A stretch of DNA of 64,000 nt, from the NCBI GenBank assembly GCA_029204225.1, contig CM055096.1, positions 30,452,557 through 30,516,556 on the forward strand. The letters are read 5' to 3'. Made by a program: the position numbers and the translations under genes. Below the pieces are notes generated by a model. It ran no database searches and had not been told where the DNA came from. It saw only the letters and a program-made list of their open reading frames with translations. The stretch is from Diphasiastrum complanatum. Lineage: Eukaryota; Streptophyta; Lycopodiopsida; Lycopodiales; Lycopodiaceae. Shown piece by piece: positions 43,378 through 55,188 of this stretch; within the stretch, counting starts at the first letter, position 1, and every line of letters starts with the position of its first letter.

Positions 43378-44400
43378 GGGGGGGGGTGTTGGATTTATTC
43401 CCTCTAGCTCTCCTAAATCCCATTTTAATCTGCCTCCATTCATGCTGCATATTTACTAACGTTGTCACGCAGTCTGTATATTTACATGCAAATTCGCACA
43501 GACGAAGAAAAGACGAAAGAATTGTGACACTGTGTTTCTACACAGTTCAAGGTGACAGGCGAAAAGGGAACACTATCTTACAGAATGTCAAAAGTGTCCT
43601 AAAAGCTTAAGGCACCCTATAAATCTTATCCTAAGGCCATTTGTAAGAGTGACGCACTTTTTGCATCATCACCAACGTTCACTTCAGCACTGGCTGACGT
43701 CGCATCCTTTTCACGCTCACCTCATGCAGTTGCGCTAACAAATTGGACAACGATCGTAGCCACCCACGTCAAACCAGTTTGTCCTGGTTTCTTAGCTCGT
43801 GCTCTCTACAATCCTCATCCGAAAATTATAAGATCTCCTACAGACAGCACATCCACTTTGTACTTTCACATCTACACACATGTAATATTCTGTAATATAT
43901 ATATACTGGACACCATTTGTGTAAAAGATGATAAGGAGATCAGAAGAAGACGACATAAACGAAGTAGATGCCTTGAGCATTGATTCTTCATTTTGTCAGA
44001 ATCAAGGTTTAATTCTTTTTTACGGATTGAAATAAGCTTTGTAGGGCACGCAGTTTCGTCCACTACTGTATTGTGCTCTACCGCATTATTGACATGTATA
44101 CATGATATACTTAATCTGATACAGTTCATTGTTTTGCGTTCAGATCTATGTTAATATTGCTATACTTATCTTTCATTCTGTTTGACCTTTCTAGTTGTTC
44201 TTACTTGTAATATGCGATTAACATTTAATCTTGTCTTTCACGAATCATTCGCGACTAATTATCAGTCGAGCACAGTCTAGCTCTTCGCGAATCATTCACA
44301 ACATATGATTTGTCTTGTTATTCGTGACAAATTATTCTTTTGGCGCTTCATCTATTAATGTTTGGCTACGTAATCTAAAATGACCGTGATTTCTATCACT
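43378..44400 (+). repeat. c3 polypurine tract and 3' LTR (right limit uncertain)
   Basis: G-run 43378-43386 followed by TGTTGGATTTATTCC at 43387, the expected LTR start. No second copy of this LTR is in the window, so its end cannot be set; TATATATATA near 43899 could be its promoter. A 28-bp tandem repeat (GTTCGAGTTCGTTTCTCG) follows at 44481-44536. Confidence 0.6.
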
Positions 44401-44570
44401 AAAGTTCTGTCATTCTGATAGGCATAGTTATGCTTACGGAGGGAGTCGTATAGTTCATTCCGCTGCACACGAACATTTTTGTTCGAGTTCGTTTCTCGTT
44501 CGCTTCTTGTTCGAGTTCGTTTCTCGTTCGTGTTCGTCATTTATTTTCCCCCTCTCTCTCCAACAAGGCC

Positions 44571-44961
44571 TTGGAGGCCATGATCGAAAAATCTAAAGCC
44601 TATGAAAAAACTTTGCCTACAAAGGAGGAATTTTTGGAATTCCAAAAAAAATATCCCCCAAGGCCTAGATATATCCCCTCCAGAAATGTAGAGGTCATTG
44701 GAAAACATGACATTAGCAGACAAACGTCATTGATTACGATGATTATGATCTGGTACGTAGATATTATATTGGTATTGGTATTGATATTGTTTAGTTTTCT
44801 TATTGAGTTTGCAGTGTTATGTATAATTCTAAATTTATTTATTTTTTTCGGTTACAGGATGCTATTGAAATAGATGCCTTTGGTATGAGACATGGAGGCA
44901 ACCATGGTGTACCAGCCAAGAGAAAAGATGTGTCTCTATTTTATTATTTGAAACACTTTTA
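44571..44961 (+). pseudogene. Two-exon gene remnant, unknown
   Basis: A basic, lysine-rich peptide (MEAMIEKSKAYEKTLPTKEE) is followed by a plausible intron (donor GTACGTAG at about 44753, acceptor TTACAG at 44859) and a second exon (DAIEIDAFGMRHGGNHGV). Exon 1 and exon 2 are out of frame as they stand; an Asp/Tyr-rich alternative frame at the end of exon 1 would fit exon 2. Probably a decayed gene, possibly part of the neighbouring transposon. I do not recognise it. Confidence 0.35.
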
Positions 44962-45342
44962 AAATAATGAGAATTGCGTATATCAGTCATCTTTTAATCC
45001 ATATGCAACCACTGTTATTATGGGCATCAAATAATTAGGAGGCCATAAGTACACAAGATGAACATATAAAATAATTTTTGTGAAATGAGATTTGGCTATT
45101 AAGATATTGAGTTATACTCCCAATGAGACTACAAAAAGATCATTTGCAATGGCCCTTTATTCGGGTTGAATCTTGAAGAGGATGATGATGATAATTAAAT
45201 TTTTTGTAATAGATTTTTGATATATTACAAGGATCTCTCTTTTGTTATGAATTTGAATCCTTTCGAAATATTCTAATACTTGGCGAGTTTTTAGCTTGAT
45301 ATCTAAATTGTGCTCTTCTAGAAAATCACTGAAAAAGTTGAA
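44962..45342. other. Unassigned AT-rich sequence
   Basis: No gene or repeat terminus seen. Confidence 0.4.
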
Positions 45343-46890
45343 CTAAATATTTATTTTTGAATTGTGTCCTCCATGATTTGTTGCTTTATGAAATGCTCCC
45401 CTTGCTTGCCAATGAGATTTTACCATGCCTTGTGATGACCAGATACTTAAGCTCTCATATTCCTTTGCAAAGTAAGTTGCATGATGAAGAAGGATGTGCT
45501 GCAAACAATAGTTTTGATTAGTTTTGAGAAAAGTACCAGACAATTATATAGATTAGCACCATGTAATGAGTAACGTTGTCTTTTTCCCAACAATCACGTA
45601 CAAATTTTACACATGTAGTGCAATGATTTTGCAAAGTCCTCATATCTTCTGATGATAGGTTTTCTTTCCTGATAACACCTATGAGTTTGTCTAAGTTGGT
45701 CTACACTTGTCCCTTTTCCACTCGATTACTTCTTTCCAGTGTTCGTGTGGCTTGAACAATTTCTCTCCAAATTTCGTATCTGACACTTGATTCTTTGCAT
45801 GTGTGATTAAAGAAGAATCTTCTTTAGCACCTCCAATTGATGGCTTATTAGGAACGTTTCTTTTTTTCCCGGAGAGTCTGTCACTTTTTTCAATCGTGAC
45901 ATTCCCTTTATGCAGTCCTGCATTTGACATAACTATTTCCAACCTCCTAATTGCTGCTTTGGCCACAGACTCCGGTTTATGATTCCATGCTAGTAAAATA
46001 TGTAGGTAAATAAGTTTTTCAATAATACGAACCTCAGCATGCAATGTGCATATGTGAACATATTTTAATGAAATTGGCTAGACACTTTTCATATTTGGAT
46101 CTTCAGCTTCTCGTGTTGGGCCAGTGTTTGTTGATCATCCCAAATTCATATTGTAGCAATCCTTCATGCAATAAAGACATGGATGCTTTGATGTTGTCCC
46201 ATGAGGGACATTATACATATATTTTAATGTTTTCAAATCCCCTGCAAGGTGCCATTGAATTTGAAAACTTCCAGGGTTTTCGACTGTAAATTTCTCACTC
46301 TCCAAATGTCTCTTTATAATGTCGCCATAATTTGTTCTTGAAAATATCCATGAAAGTATTTTATGGTCCTCTTTCAAGACCTGTAGAAAAACAAGTAATG
46401 CATGCCGCCAACAACCATATGTGATTTTTCGATTGAACACTAAACGTTCGATCATTTGTATCTGCAATTTTGTTCATCAAAGTGAACTCACTCGTTCCAA
46501 CCCTTGATGATTTCAGATTCGTCCAATTTTATTATAATAATGATCTTTCCATTTACTTAATGTTCGTCTAGTTTATAGAATTGAATAATGTATTTTAGAA
46601 CATTTTCAATATCAAAAAAAATATTATTGCAATCGTTGTAATTGAGCTCATCATATTTAGATTTGTATAATTCAGTTATACGAAGTATTTGGCCAACTAC
46701 TTTGAACATTCCTTCATTATAAAAATTTCTAGATGATCTTACTCGATATGGACGCGGAAGATAAATTTTCTTCACTATCACTTGGGAAAAAGCTTCTTTA
46801 ACTATTCTAAAAAAAAGTAGAATAAGCATTTTTGCTAATTCCAGATACATCACATGCACCTTGTATCACATTCGCATCCAAGTATGATTG
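45343..46890 (-). pseudogene. DNA-transposon-like protein, several exons
   Basis: Minus-strand coding blocks in order: 46890-46557 (GACDVSGISKNAYSTFF, a frameshift, then LPRPYRVRSSRNF), 46467-46135 (WHLAGDLKTLKYMY then SKHPCLYCMKD), 46044-45691 (HKGNVTIEKSDRLSGKK) and 45520-45343 (SLSIWSSQGMVKSHWQARG then HGGHN). Gaps between blocks look like introns. The GDLK...PCLYC block and the final S.W..QGME.SH block resemble large uncharacterised eukaryotic transposon-type proteins, with a zinc-binding Cys pair; I cannot name the family with confidence. At least one frameshift makes this copy dead. It seems to have inserted in the S element's pol region. Confidence 0.5.
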
Positions 46891-47150
46891 AACTTTAATC
46901 AAAATAGTCTCCACAATTTCATTTTTCATTTTTTTCAGATCGAACATTTTTTATCATCTCCTTTGCTGACTTTCTTGGTAAAACATGACTTAAAGATGAT
47001 CCAATGCATAAACGATCTGTTAAATAGTTTTTTGCCACCAAACATGATCTGCAACAAACATATGAAACTCAAATTATGTTTAATAAATTAATAATCCATG
47101 TTATCAAGTGCAAATCAACTTAAATAACATATACAAATCAAATAAACAAT
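46891..47150 (-). other. Unassigned, likely intron of the transposon-like gene
   Basis: AT-rich stretch between the coiled-coil exon at 47151 and the exon ending at 46890; nothing else recognised. Confidence 0.3.
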
Positions 47151-47948
47151 CTATATGATAACATATTTGAATGCTCGAATTCTTTTTTTCTGATTGCCGC
47201 TATGTGTAGATAAGTCATCAATATTCTTCATCGGTACTCTCTTTCTTTTCCTCTTCACCATTGCCTTATTGATAACTTTTATATCAACAGTAGATTTTAA
47301 ACTCTCGGATCGCAACTTTTCCATTGTTTTCAACACTGTGTGTTGCACATAATGAAACAATTGTTGATTTGCACGTTGCAATTGTTGATTAGTAAACTGT
47401 AATTGTTGATTAAGACAAGATATGCTATGCATTCCAATATCACGCAACCTTTGACAATATCCAAGTAATCTGCTATTTCTTTCACATACATATTTAAGAA
47501 GATGAGTTACGGACTTAAAATCTAGGTTGAGCTCCTTGAGCTCTGCATCAGCACTTGGATCCATCTTTGATGTAGAAGTTACAGGCAATGTTGGCTCCAT
47601 TTGATCCCGTGTCAGCTGATTTGTCGCTACTGGCTGTCCTTCATTAAAGAGGTGAATGAGATTGGGAGGGATGGTTGGCTCAGGTTCAGTTGTGTCATTC
47701 CTTTCTAATTGGTCCCCTGGCATAGCTCTGATGATGCAAGGTCTTTTGCCATTATATAATAACACAAGGTTAACCCATTTTGCCAAGAAGGCCACCACGT
47801 GTTCGTTAAACCAGCTTGGTCCCAAGATAGCATCGAAAGCATCCATCTTCAAAATTGTGAACGTTAATCGATTTTTCCAGGTGCCCAGCAAGATTGGTAA
47901 GTTGGTTGCCAATCTACAGGTTGTCATTGTACCTATCGCGGTCTCCAC
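47151..47948 (-). CDS. Chimeric frame: S protease C-terminus joined to coiled-coil exon
   Basis: 265-aa frame. The N-terminal part is the end of a gypsy retropepsin and its linker (ILKMDAFDAILGPSWFNEH is the conserved ILG...WL block). From about residue 125 (near 47575) the sequence changes to a Gln/Asn-rich coiled coil (QQLQFTNQQLQRANQQL) ending in a basic KRKRKRV patch. The second part probably belongs to the transposon-like gene on its right-hand strand continuation (45343-46890). Whether any fused protein is made is unknown. Confidence 0.5.
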   Translation of the reverse strand: METAIGTMTTCRLATNLPILLGTWKNRLTFTILKMDAFDAILGPSWFNEHVVAFLAKWVNLVLLYNGKRPCIIRAMPGDQLERNDTTEPEPTIPPNLIHLFNEGQPVATNQLTRDQMEPTLPVTSTSKMDPSADAELKELNLDFKSVTHLLKYVCERNSRLLGYCQRLRDIGMHSISCLNQQLQFTNQQLQRANQQLFHYVQHTVLKTMEKLRSESLKSTVDIKVINKAMVKRKRKRVPMKNIDDLSTHSGNQKKRIRAFKYVII

Positions 47949-48909
47949 ACAAATAGGGGTCGCATTTTCTTCACATTAAATGCCCAATTCCCCTGCCAGG
48001 CTTTCTGACAAGTAGTTATGCGATGCTCCCATGTCTACCATGAAGTGAATGATCTTGTCTTGGATACAGCCTTTCAGGTACAATAACTTTGATCCTCTCG
48101 CAGGAGTCGCTATGAGATGTTCACGATAAGCCGCAAGTGCCCCTATTTGTTGTAAGGCATTCAGGTCAGACTCCGTCAAATCCGTTTTTGGGTCTTCTTC
48201 GTCATCATGTTCACCATCTTCTTGATCAAATGCCTCTCTTTCCATCCTATCAAGTACCTCGGTCGCCTCCATGATTTGTTTGTTCAATGGCTTGGGGCAT
48301 GACCTCCAAGAGTGACCTTGCATGACAGTTAAAGCAACGCATGGAACTGTCCACCGTTGGTGAGTTGTTGCTGTGACTAGCTGAAGGTCCAACGTTGTTC
48401 CTTCTCTAAAAGTGTTCCCTCCATTGTTGCCTTGGTTGCCAAACCCTGTTTTTGCTGGGAATTTGTTCACGCTACTCAAGGCTTGGTTGCCATTTAAAGC
48501 TAAGTCCCCTCTTGAAAAGAAGCTTGGACTCGGTCTGGATCCACGAAATACTCTTGTTGAGGTTTGAGGAAGCAGTTGGTGCAATGTGGTCTCATAATTG
48601 CAGACCATTTCAGCCGACCGAATAGTTGAATCGAAGTCATTAGTCATTGGGCATGTAGTTGTCTATTGCTCGTCGGGTCCAAGATTGCATTCCAGACAAC
48701 AGATAGTGGGTCTTGTCAGCCTCGGACATATCTTCAATAATCCATACACTCTGTCTGAATTTATTTAGGTACTATCGCAATGAACCTTTCTTCTTGAGTC
48801 CTGATAATTCTGTTTCCAATCTCATGTGTGAATCCTTAGGTATGAACTCCTCTCGTAACGCAGTTTTGAACGCGTCCCATGTCTGGAACTGCATTTCTGC
48901 CACCCAATA
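47949..48909 (-). pseudogene. S-family gag C-terminus and protease (continuation of 28768-29297)
   Basis: Minus strand from 48904: gag core (WVAEMQFQTWDAFKTALREE), several stops and frameshifts, then 48647-47976 with a decayed zinc knuckle (MQGHSWRSCPKP) and a retropepsin start VDMGASHNYLS (about 48040-48010), where the usual DSGA/DTGA has Met. A stop lies just before 47949. It is the second half of the S gag that begins at 28768; the target copy TATTG (CAATA at 48905-48909) abuts the R LTR. Confidence 0.8.
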
Positions 48910-50057
48910 TGTAGCGCAAGCATCCCAAAGGGAGCCGGGAACCACGACTTAGCTTCCTAGCCTTCAACTCTTGCCATCCAAACCCACTTGACATACAAAC
49001 AGCCAACTCGCCAACAACGATCAGACTTAACCAACTTGAAGTTCCGAAAATCAACATTGAGATCCAACCTGGCGCCATGCCAGATCGGGGTCCCGATGTG
49101 GGTGACTTCCCTCCAAGCAAGCCGCCCGACATACATCAAACTTAACCAACTCGAAGCTTCGTTACAAACGAGTAACATCCATTCCAAGCAAGCGGTCTGA
49201 CTTACATCAGACTTAACCAACTGAAAGCTTCGTCACGAGCGCTGGAAGCCAACCTGGCGCCACGCCAGACTGGACAGCCATAAACAGGTAACATCCACCC
49301 AAGCAAGCCATCCAACTCAGCCGACAGCTTAGAGCCCGTTCCCCAAGAGCTTAACCCATTCACGTTCATGCAAGGAACACTCAGAACCACAAGCCGCGAC
49401 AGATATGGAAACAACCAGTTCCTGGACCAAATGGTCCCGACTACATACCGCTGGCGCCACGGACCGAATGGTCCCAACGGCATACCGCTGGCGTCCCGGG
49501 ATACGACCCTCAACTATGTGCCAAGTTAAAAATTTTGAAAGCGACCTTACAACTGGCGCTTTTACCGAACACTGAAACCCAGAAGGTAATCAGAGTCAGT
49601 TTGAGAAAAATCCCACTTTATTGATAAATCTGAGAAGGTTACATTTCAAGTGTGTGACCGACCCTAGTCTCCGGGGCGCTAGCATGCCAAGGCGAGAGCC
49701 ATGACAACATTCCAGCAAGGGAGGCTGAGACTTGGTTGGAGCTCGCCCTGAGTCGCAACCCGCACTCCCCTATAGTATTGGTGTGATTCGGCACCCCCCC
49801 TCATACCAAGCACTCTACCCAAGCTGGTAAAGCACGTTTTTCTCTCTCTAGGATTTTTTCTTTCTAGAAAGTCATTTTCTCTCTCTAGATTTTATTGATC
49901 CCCAGGCTTTCTTTAATCATGCCTAGATCGTGCGAGGTGATTGCACATCGATCTGAGCTCTCTGGACTCCGCTAGAACCGATCAAAGATTTTCAGCCATA
50001 GGAACTTGGCGCCGGTTGGATTCTGGTCACAGTGGCGCCGGGAGCAGCAGGGGCGTT
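48910..50057 (-). repeat. R 3' LTR, right part (1148 bp)
   Basis: Continues the R LTR begun at 31034-31089, now inverted. It ends GCGCTACA at 48910 and is cut at 50057 by G, with target copy AACGC (50053-50057, minus). Confidence 0.9.
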
Positions 50058-50415
50058 TGTAATAGATCCTAACACCACAGTAGGGCAAACACTAACTCAT
50101 CCACCCAACCTTGCCTACTCCCTGATATAGAGTAAGCCCGTCCTAGCCCAATGTGAGGACTGGTAGCATGCTACTGCCAAGTGTCGGCCACGTGGCACTG
50201 ACGTGGCCGACTGCACGTCGGGACCCAACTGGGGGCCCTATCCTGCTGACAGGGTCCCTAGGCTGTGTAAGGCCCGCCATGGCTATGGACCGTGCTGGGG
50301 CACACTACTCACACTGTCTTGCCCTGTTGGTCATGTACACTGGACACGACCCTGACTGTGGTATCTGACCTATCTGTGTTCCCTAGGGTTCAGCACTGGT
50401 TACGAGCTCGTAACA
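50058..50415 (-). repeat. G 3' LTR (358 bp)
   Basis: Minus strand TGTTACGAGCTCGTAACC...ATTACA. Flanked on the outside by AACGC and on the inside by the polypurine tract. Confidence 0.95.
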
Positions 50416-50431
50416 CTCCCTCCCCCTTAAG
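50416..50431 (-). other. G polypurine tract
   Basis: Minus strand CTTAAGGGGGAGGGAG directly upstream of the 3' LTR; it overlaps the last codons of the chromodomain frame. Confidence 0.85.
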
Positions 50432-51407
50432 AACCGTCTTGGTCCTCTAAGACAAAGTCTGGAAAAATCTTGCGAAGGACGCTGCCTCTTTCCCAAGTGG
50501 CATTCTCAACAGGCTGATCATTCCACTTAACCAGATATTCTCGGTATAGAGTATGATGAGTCTGCGTCTCTCTACTATCAAGAATTTCCTCTGGTTCATG
50601 TGGAGGTTGTTGAGGATCCAATGGGAGAACTAGAACACTGTCCCCTACCAGATTATCTGATCTGGTTAAGGCTTTTCGTAACTGACTTACATGAAAGACT
50701 GGAAAAACCTTACTGCTGTGTGGGAGTTCTAGTTCATAGGTGACCTCGCCTAGTCTCCTACTGATGGTAAAGGGACCACAATACCTTGGAGACAACTTAG
50801 CACACACTCCTGATTTGAGGGTTTTAGAGTCAACTGGGACTCTCAAGTAGACTTTCTCACCAGTGGAGAACTGTACATCCCGTCTGTGTGGATCTGCATA
50901 ATGCCTGGCTCGATCCTGGGATTGTCTAATGCTACGCTTAGCATGTTCTATCATCTGGTTTAGGTCTTCTAAAAAGTTTCTGGCTGCTTCAACTTTTTCT
51001 TGTTTAAACCCTACAGCTGTGGGTGAGCGTGGCTGAAAACCGTACATCAGCATAAATGGGCTGTATCCCGTAGCTGAATGTTTGGTACTGTTTTGAGCAA
51101 ACTCTAATATTGAGAGATACTCCTCCCAATTAGTCTGCCTCTTGCTGACGTATGCACGAAGCATATCCTCCAGCACTTGATTTACCCTTTCTGTTTGACC
51201 GTCCGTCTGTGGATGGTCGGTGGTACTCATATTAAGTTTAGTATGGAGATGATGGAATACTGCCTTCCAAAAATTTCCAGTAAACTTACTGTCCCGGTCG
51301 CTGACTATGCCGGAAGGTAGACCGTACAATTTAAATAGCCCGTCTACAAACAACCTCGCTAACTCTGGAGCTCTAACGGTTGTTTTGGTCGGAATAAAAT
51401 GAGCCAT
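50427..51407 (-). pseudogene. G integrase core and chromodomain
   Basis: 326-aa frame: integrase core with the second Asp (VSDRDSKF, about residue 38) and Glu (TDGQTERVN), exactly 35 residues apart, then the C-terminal integrase region (KLSPRYCGPFTI) and a chromodomain (EYLVKWNDQPVENATW). Its upstream continuation (GLPKTQKSNDAIWV) is in this frame, but a deletion of about 28 bp near 51480 has removed the block with the first catalytic Asp and shifted the frame. The integrase is therefore broken. Confidence 0.9.
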
Positions 51408-51459
51408 TTTGGTCAGACGGTCAACTGTGACCCATATAGCGTCATTACTCTTTTGGGTT

Positions 51460-52407
51460 TTAGGCAGGCCTACTATTACCAGCTAGTATTTCTAAGGGAT
51501 GCAACAACCCTCCTGCCTTTAAACGCTCTGCTTTAGTTACTTGACATTTCTGGCAACTGGTTACATACTGGTGGACGTCCTTTTTCATACTGGGCCAGAA
51601 AAATTGCCTACGAAGAAGCTCATAGGTCTTCTGTATGCCTGGGTGTCCCGCGCTAGGATTGTCATGACATTCATATAGGACCTGCTGCCTATAATCCTCT
51701 GAATTGGGGACACATACTCTATCTCTATAGAGCAAGTACTCATCCTGAATGGAATACTGTTTCCAATTGAATCCTTGAGTCAACTGACCCTCAACCACTG
51801 GGGTTTGCTTGGGTAATACAGGCTCAGAATCCTCAACGTCATCTGACGACGTATACTCGGACTCATCATCATCCTCAACGAAAGCTGCCGTATTCTTGGA
51901 TGAACTGGCACCAGCCCCGGGAACTGGTTCTGGAGTCTGTAACTGTCTGTTCTGGACTGAGTTCCAGATAATAGAGAAGAATACATCATGCTGGCATTTC
52001 CCTCTCAAGGACTCGAGTAACTCATTACGAATCTGAGTAAAACTCAGCTCGTTTATCATAGGCATTCTGCTAAGGGCATCTGCTACTGTATTGAATTTTC
52101 CACGCCTATATCTGATAGACGTGTCAAACTCTTGCATCAACTCTGCCCAACGAGCTTTCCGACCTCTAAGCTCAGGTTGATTGCAAAGGTATCTGAGACT
52201 CTCATGGTCTGTCAGGACCTCAAAGTTGGCACCATACAAATAATGCCTCCAACTCTTAAGGGCATGGACTATAGAAAAGAGTTCCTTTTCATAGGCACTG
52301 TACCTAGTCTGAACTGGCTCGAGTTTTTTACTCTCGAACGCAACTGGTCGTCCACCCTGAGTTAGCACAGCGCCTACTGCAAAGTCGCTAGCATCAGTTT
52401 CGACCAC
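51460..52407 (-). pseudogene. G RNase H and integrase zinc-binding domain
   Basis: 315-aa frame in phase with the upstream gag-RT frame, from which it is separated by one TAG near 52483. RNase H begins ETDASDFAVGAVL, continues VLTDHESLRYL and NTVADALSR. An acidic linker precedes the HHCC integrase domain (HDNPSAGHPGIQ, then SCQKCQ). It ends by frameshift at LEIL, where the integrase core should begin. Confidence 0.9.
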
Positions 52408-52482
52408 AAATGGCTGATTGGGGTCGACGACTTTTAAGACTGGTGCTGTAGCTAAGGCTGTTTTGAGAGCATCAAAGCTCTC

Positions 52483-55188
52483 CTATTGTGCAGACTCCCA
52501 AATGAACTCCTTTCCCTTCCCCTTAAGAAGATTTGTCATAGGGACTGCTATCTGAGCATATTCCTTGACAAATCGTCTGTAATATCCCGCCAGACCAAGA
52601 AAGATTTGAAGTTCCAAAATATTCTGAGGTCTCAGCCAACTGAGTATGGCTTTAACCTTATTTGGGTCCATCTTAATCCCATCTGAAGAGATAATGTGAC
52701 CCAAATATGCTACTTCTTCAACGAAGAATTCACACTTGGATTGTTTAGCATAAAGCTTATGCTTTCTAAGCAGTCGAAACACCTTTCTGAGGTGTTTTAG
52801 ATGCTCCTTCCTCGTTTTGCTGTAAACGAGGATGTCATCTAAGAATACGACTACAAACTTACCCAAGTATGGTCTGAGGACACTGTTCATCAAGGTCATA
52901 AAGGTAGCTGGAGCATTTGTGAGCCCAAATGGCATCACCTTAAACTCATAATGACCGTGACGAGTCCTAAAAGCTGTTTTCGAGACATCTTCCGATTTTC
53001 TACGGACTTGATGATATCCCGATCTGAGGTCTATTTTGCTGAAAAACTTAGTCCCGTCGAGTTGATCAAACAACTCGTCTGCCCGAGGCATAGGGTATTT
53101 ATTCTTAATTGTGACTTTATTGAGGGCTCTGTAATCTACGCAAAGACGCATAGACCCGTCCTTCTTTTTCACCAATAGGACTGGTGAGGCCCATGGTGAA
53201 GTACTGGTCTGAATTTGGCCTTTCCCAAGATAGTCTGTTAACTGCCTAGTTATTTCTTCATCCTCTGTTCGGCTGACCCGATACGGAGGTTTAGAAACAG
53301 GTGCTGTACCTGGTACTAGGTTTATTACATGATCTACCTCTCTGCTCGGTGGTAAACCATGTGGCAAATCTTCAGGAAAAACGTCTTTAAATTTAGACAA
53401 TAAAGTTTCTAATTTACTGATTTTCTGCTGAATAGAACTGGAAATAGAAACTTCAGGAATAAACTGAAAGTCACATAAGAATACCTGATGGTCTTCGTCT
53501 CCGATTAGCTGACAGAGTTCTGAACTGCAGACCATAGGGCTGTTGGGAACATCATGCTCCCCATGCAACTGGATCTCTCGGCCTTTGTGCTGAAAGCTGA
53601 GGGTGTTCTCCTGATAGTTTCTGTGGAGGGAAGGTCCTAAACTGTAGAGCCAGTCTCTCCCGAGAACAATGTCTGTTCGATCCAGGTGCATTATCTGAAA
53701 GTTTATTTCATCTTGGTACCCCTGAATACCAAGATTTAACTTACTTACCATATTTTCCCATATTTTTTTATCTTCACCCTTAGCTAATGAAACTATGTAC
53801 CTATGCTGACTAGGTACTTCTGGTAGTTTAAGCTTTTTAACCAGGGTGTGGGTGATGAAATTATGGGTTGCCCCATCATCAACCATGACTCTTACTAACT
53901 GGTTACCAACTTTCCCATGCATACGTACTAGGTCATGCGGCCCAAAACTGAAGGGTCTTGCTAGCATTGCAGAGGTCAGCTGGCAACAGTGTTCATGATC
54001 TTCATGATACACTTTGATCTCGGAAGCTGCCGAGTCACTGGGGAAACATACAGTCTGAACAAGATGAACTTGTTTTTTATCTTTCTTATCTTTTTTAGTG
54101 AAAGGCCCCTTGGGACACTGTCTGACTGTGTGTCCCTTGCCCATACACACAAAGCACAAACGTTCTTGTTTGGCTTTCTCAAAATCATCTGGTTTTAAGG
54201 GCTGTATGAGTGAAGGGCGTTTCTGAGGAGCTTCACCTTTAAATTTATCTTCTTTCTTTATTTTTAAAAATTTCTTTTTAAATTGAAAGTCTTTCTGAGG
54301 AAGCTGCTCCGAAAGTGGTTGTTGTCTCGCTCTCTTCCTACCCACTGAATCATCATAGATTTGAGCATATCTGAGAGCTTGCTCAAGGGTAGTAGGCGAG
54401 TTTCTCTGGACCTCTACTTTATATTCATCTTTGAGGCCACGGACAAATCCCCTGATTTTTTGATAGTCATCCATATTTTTAATCTTTAAAATTGCTTCTC
54501 GATACTGCGAGATATATTGGATGAGGGATTTATCCATTACTGTTCTTTCCCAGGCTTCCCAGGCTCTATCCAGTTCATTCTCTGGTAGAAATTCTCTTAG
54601 GAAAGCTTCTTCAAAAGCTTTCCATGACCGGGGAGTCTGCCCAGTCTCCTGGAGATTTAACCACCACTTATAGGCCATGGGCCCTAAGGAAAGACTGGCC
54701 TCAATTGCTTGCAAATGGTCAGGGGTCTGTTTAAGAGCATGAATGTTCTTCCATTTGCTGAGGAAGGTTTGTAGAATATCTGCATTTCTATCCTTCTCTT
54801 CCCCATTAAAAGTAGGAGGCTTTAAATCTTTAAAAACACTGGGGTGAGACCGTAAAGTCTCACCCGAAACTGATGGAAGTGGAGAAGGGGATAACTGAGA
54901 AGTGGAGGGAAGGCTTCCTTTCGCGGAACTCAAAATCAAGTTTTTGAGTTCAGCGAACGAGTCGTCCACACTGGACTTGAAATTGGCTAATGCCAACTTC
55001 AGTTCATCCACTTCTGTTACCAATTGGAGGAACTGCTCCTTGGTAACCAGTTCGTCGAGTTCTTCGGTGAACTGTTCCTGTTCTTCTACTTCCATGGGTT
55101 CCTTCCCTTTTCTGTAAGCCAAGGCTTCTGTTTCAAGTTCGTCGAAGCCTCTCTCCGGGGGTTGATCAGGTCCCTGAGGAGTGGTCAT
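52483..55188 (-). CDS. G gag-protease-reverse transcriptase (901 aa, stopped by TAG)
   Basis: ATG at 55188. Gag with a Retrotrans_gag core (about 115-260), zinc knuckle [14 protein letters not shown] from about residue 344, retropepsin [11 protein letters not shown] near 434 (DDGA in place of DSGA/DTGA) and ILG-type VLGRDWL, then reverse transcriptase with [22 protein letters not shown] and catalytic FLDD near 780. A single TAG ends it between reverse transcriptase and RNase H; the same frame then continues open. It would make virus-like particles and cDNA, but the RNase H would be missing unless the stop is read through. Confidence 0.9.
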   Translation of the reverse strand: MTTPQGPDQPPERGFDELETEALAYRKGKEPMEVEEQEQFTEELDELVTKEQFLQLVTEVDELKLALANFKSSVDDSFAELKNLILSSAKGSLPSTSQLSPSPLPSVSGETLRSHPSVFKDLKPPTFNGEEKDRNADILQTFLSKWKNIHALKQTPDHLQAIEASLSLGPMAYKWWLNLQETGQTPRSWKAFEEAFLREFLPENELDRAWEAWERTVMDKSLIQYISQYREAILKIKNMDDYQKIRGFVRGLKDEYKVEVQRNSPTTLEQALRYAQIYDDSVGRKRARQQPLSEQLPQKDFQFKKKFLKIKKEDKFKGEAPQKRPSLIQPLKPDDFEKAKQERLCFVCMGKGHTVRQCPKGPFTKKDKKDKKQVHLVQTVCFPSDSAASEIKVYHEDHEHCCQLTSAMLARPFSFGPHDLVRMHGKVGNQLVRVMVDDGATHNFITHTLVKKLKLPEVPSQHRYIVSLAKGEDKKIWENMVSKLNLGIQGYQDEINFQIMHLDRTDIVLGRDWLYSLGPSLHRNYQENTLSFQHKGREIQLHGEHDVPNSPMVCSSELCQLIGDEDHQVFLCDFQFIPEVSISSSIQQKISKLETLLSKFKDVFPEDLPHGLPPSREVDHVINLVPGTAPVSKPPYRVSRTEDEEITRQLTDYLGKGQIQTSTSPWASPVLLVKKKDGSMRLCVDYRALNKVTIKNKYPMPRADELFDQLDGTKFFSKIDLRSGYHQVRRKSEDVSKTAFRTRHGHYEFKVMPFGLTNAPATFMTLMNSVLRPYLGKFVVVFLDDILVYSKTRKEHLKHLRKVFRLLRKHKLYAKQSKCEFFVEEVAYLGHIISSDGIKMDPNKVKAILSWLRPQNILELQIFLGLAGYYRRFVKEYAQIAVPMTNLLKGKGKEFIWESAQ

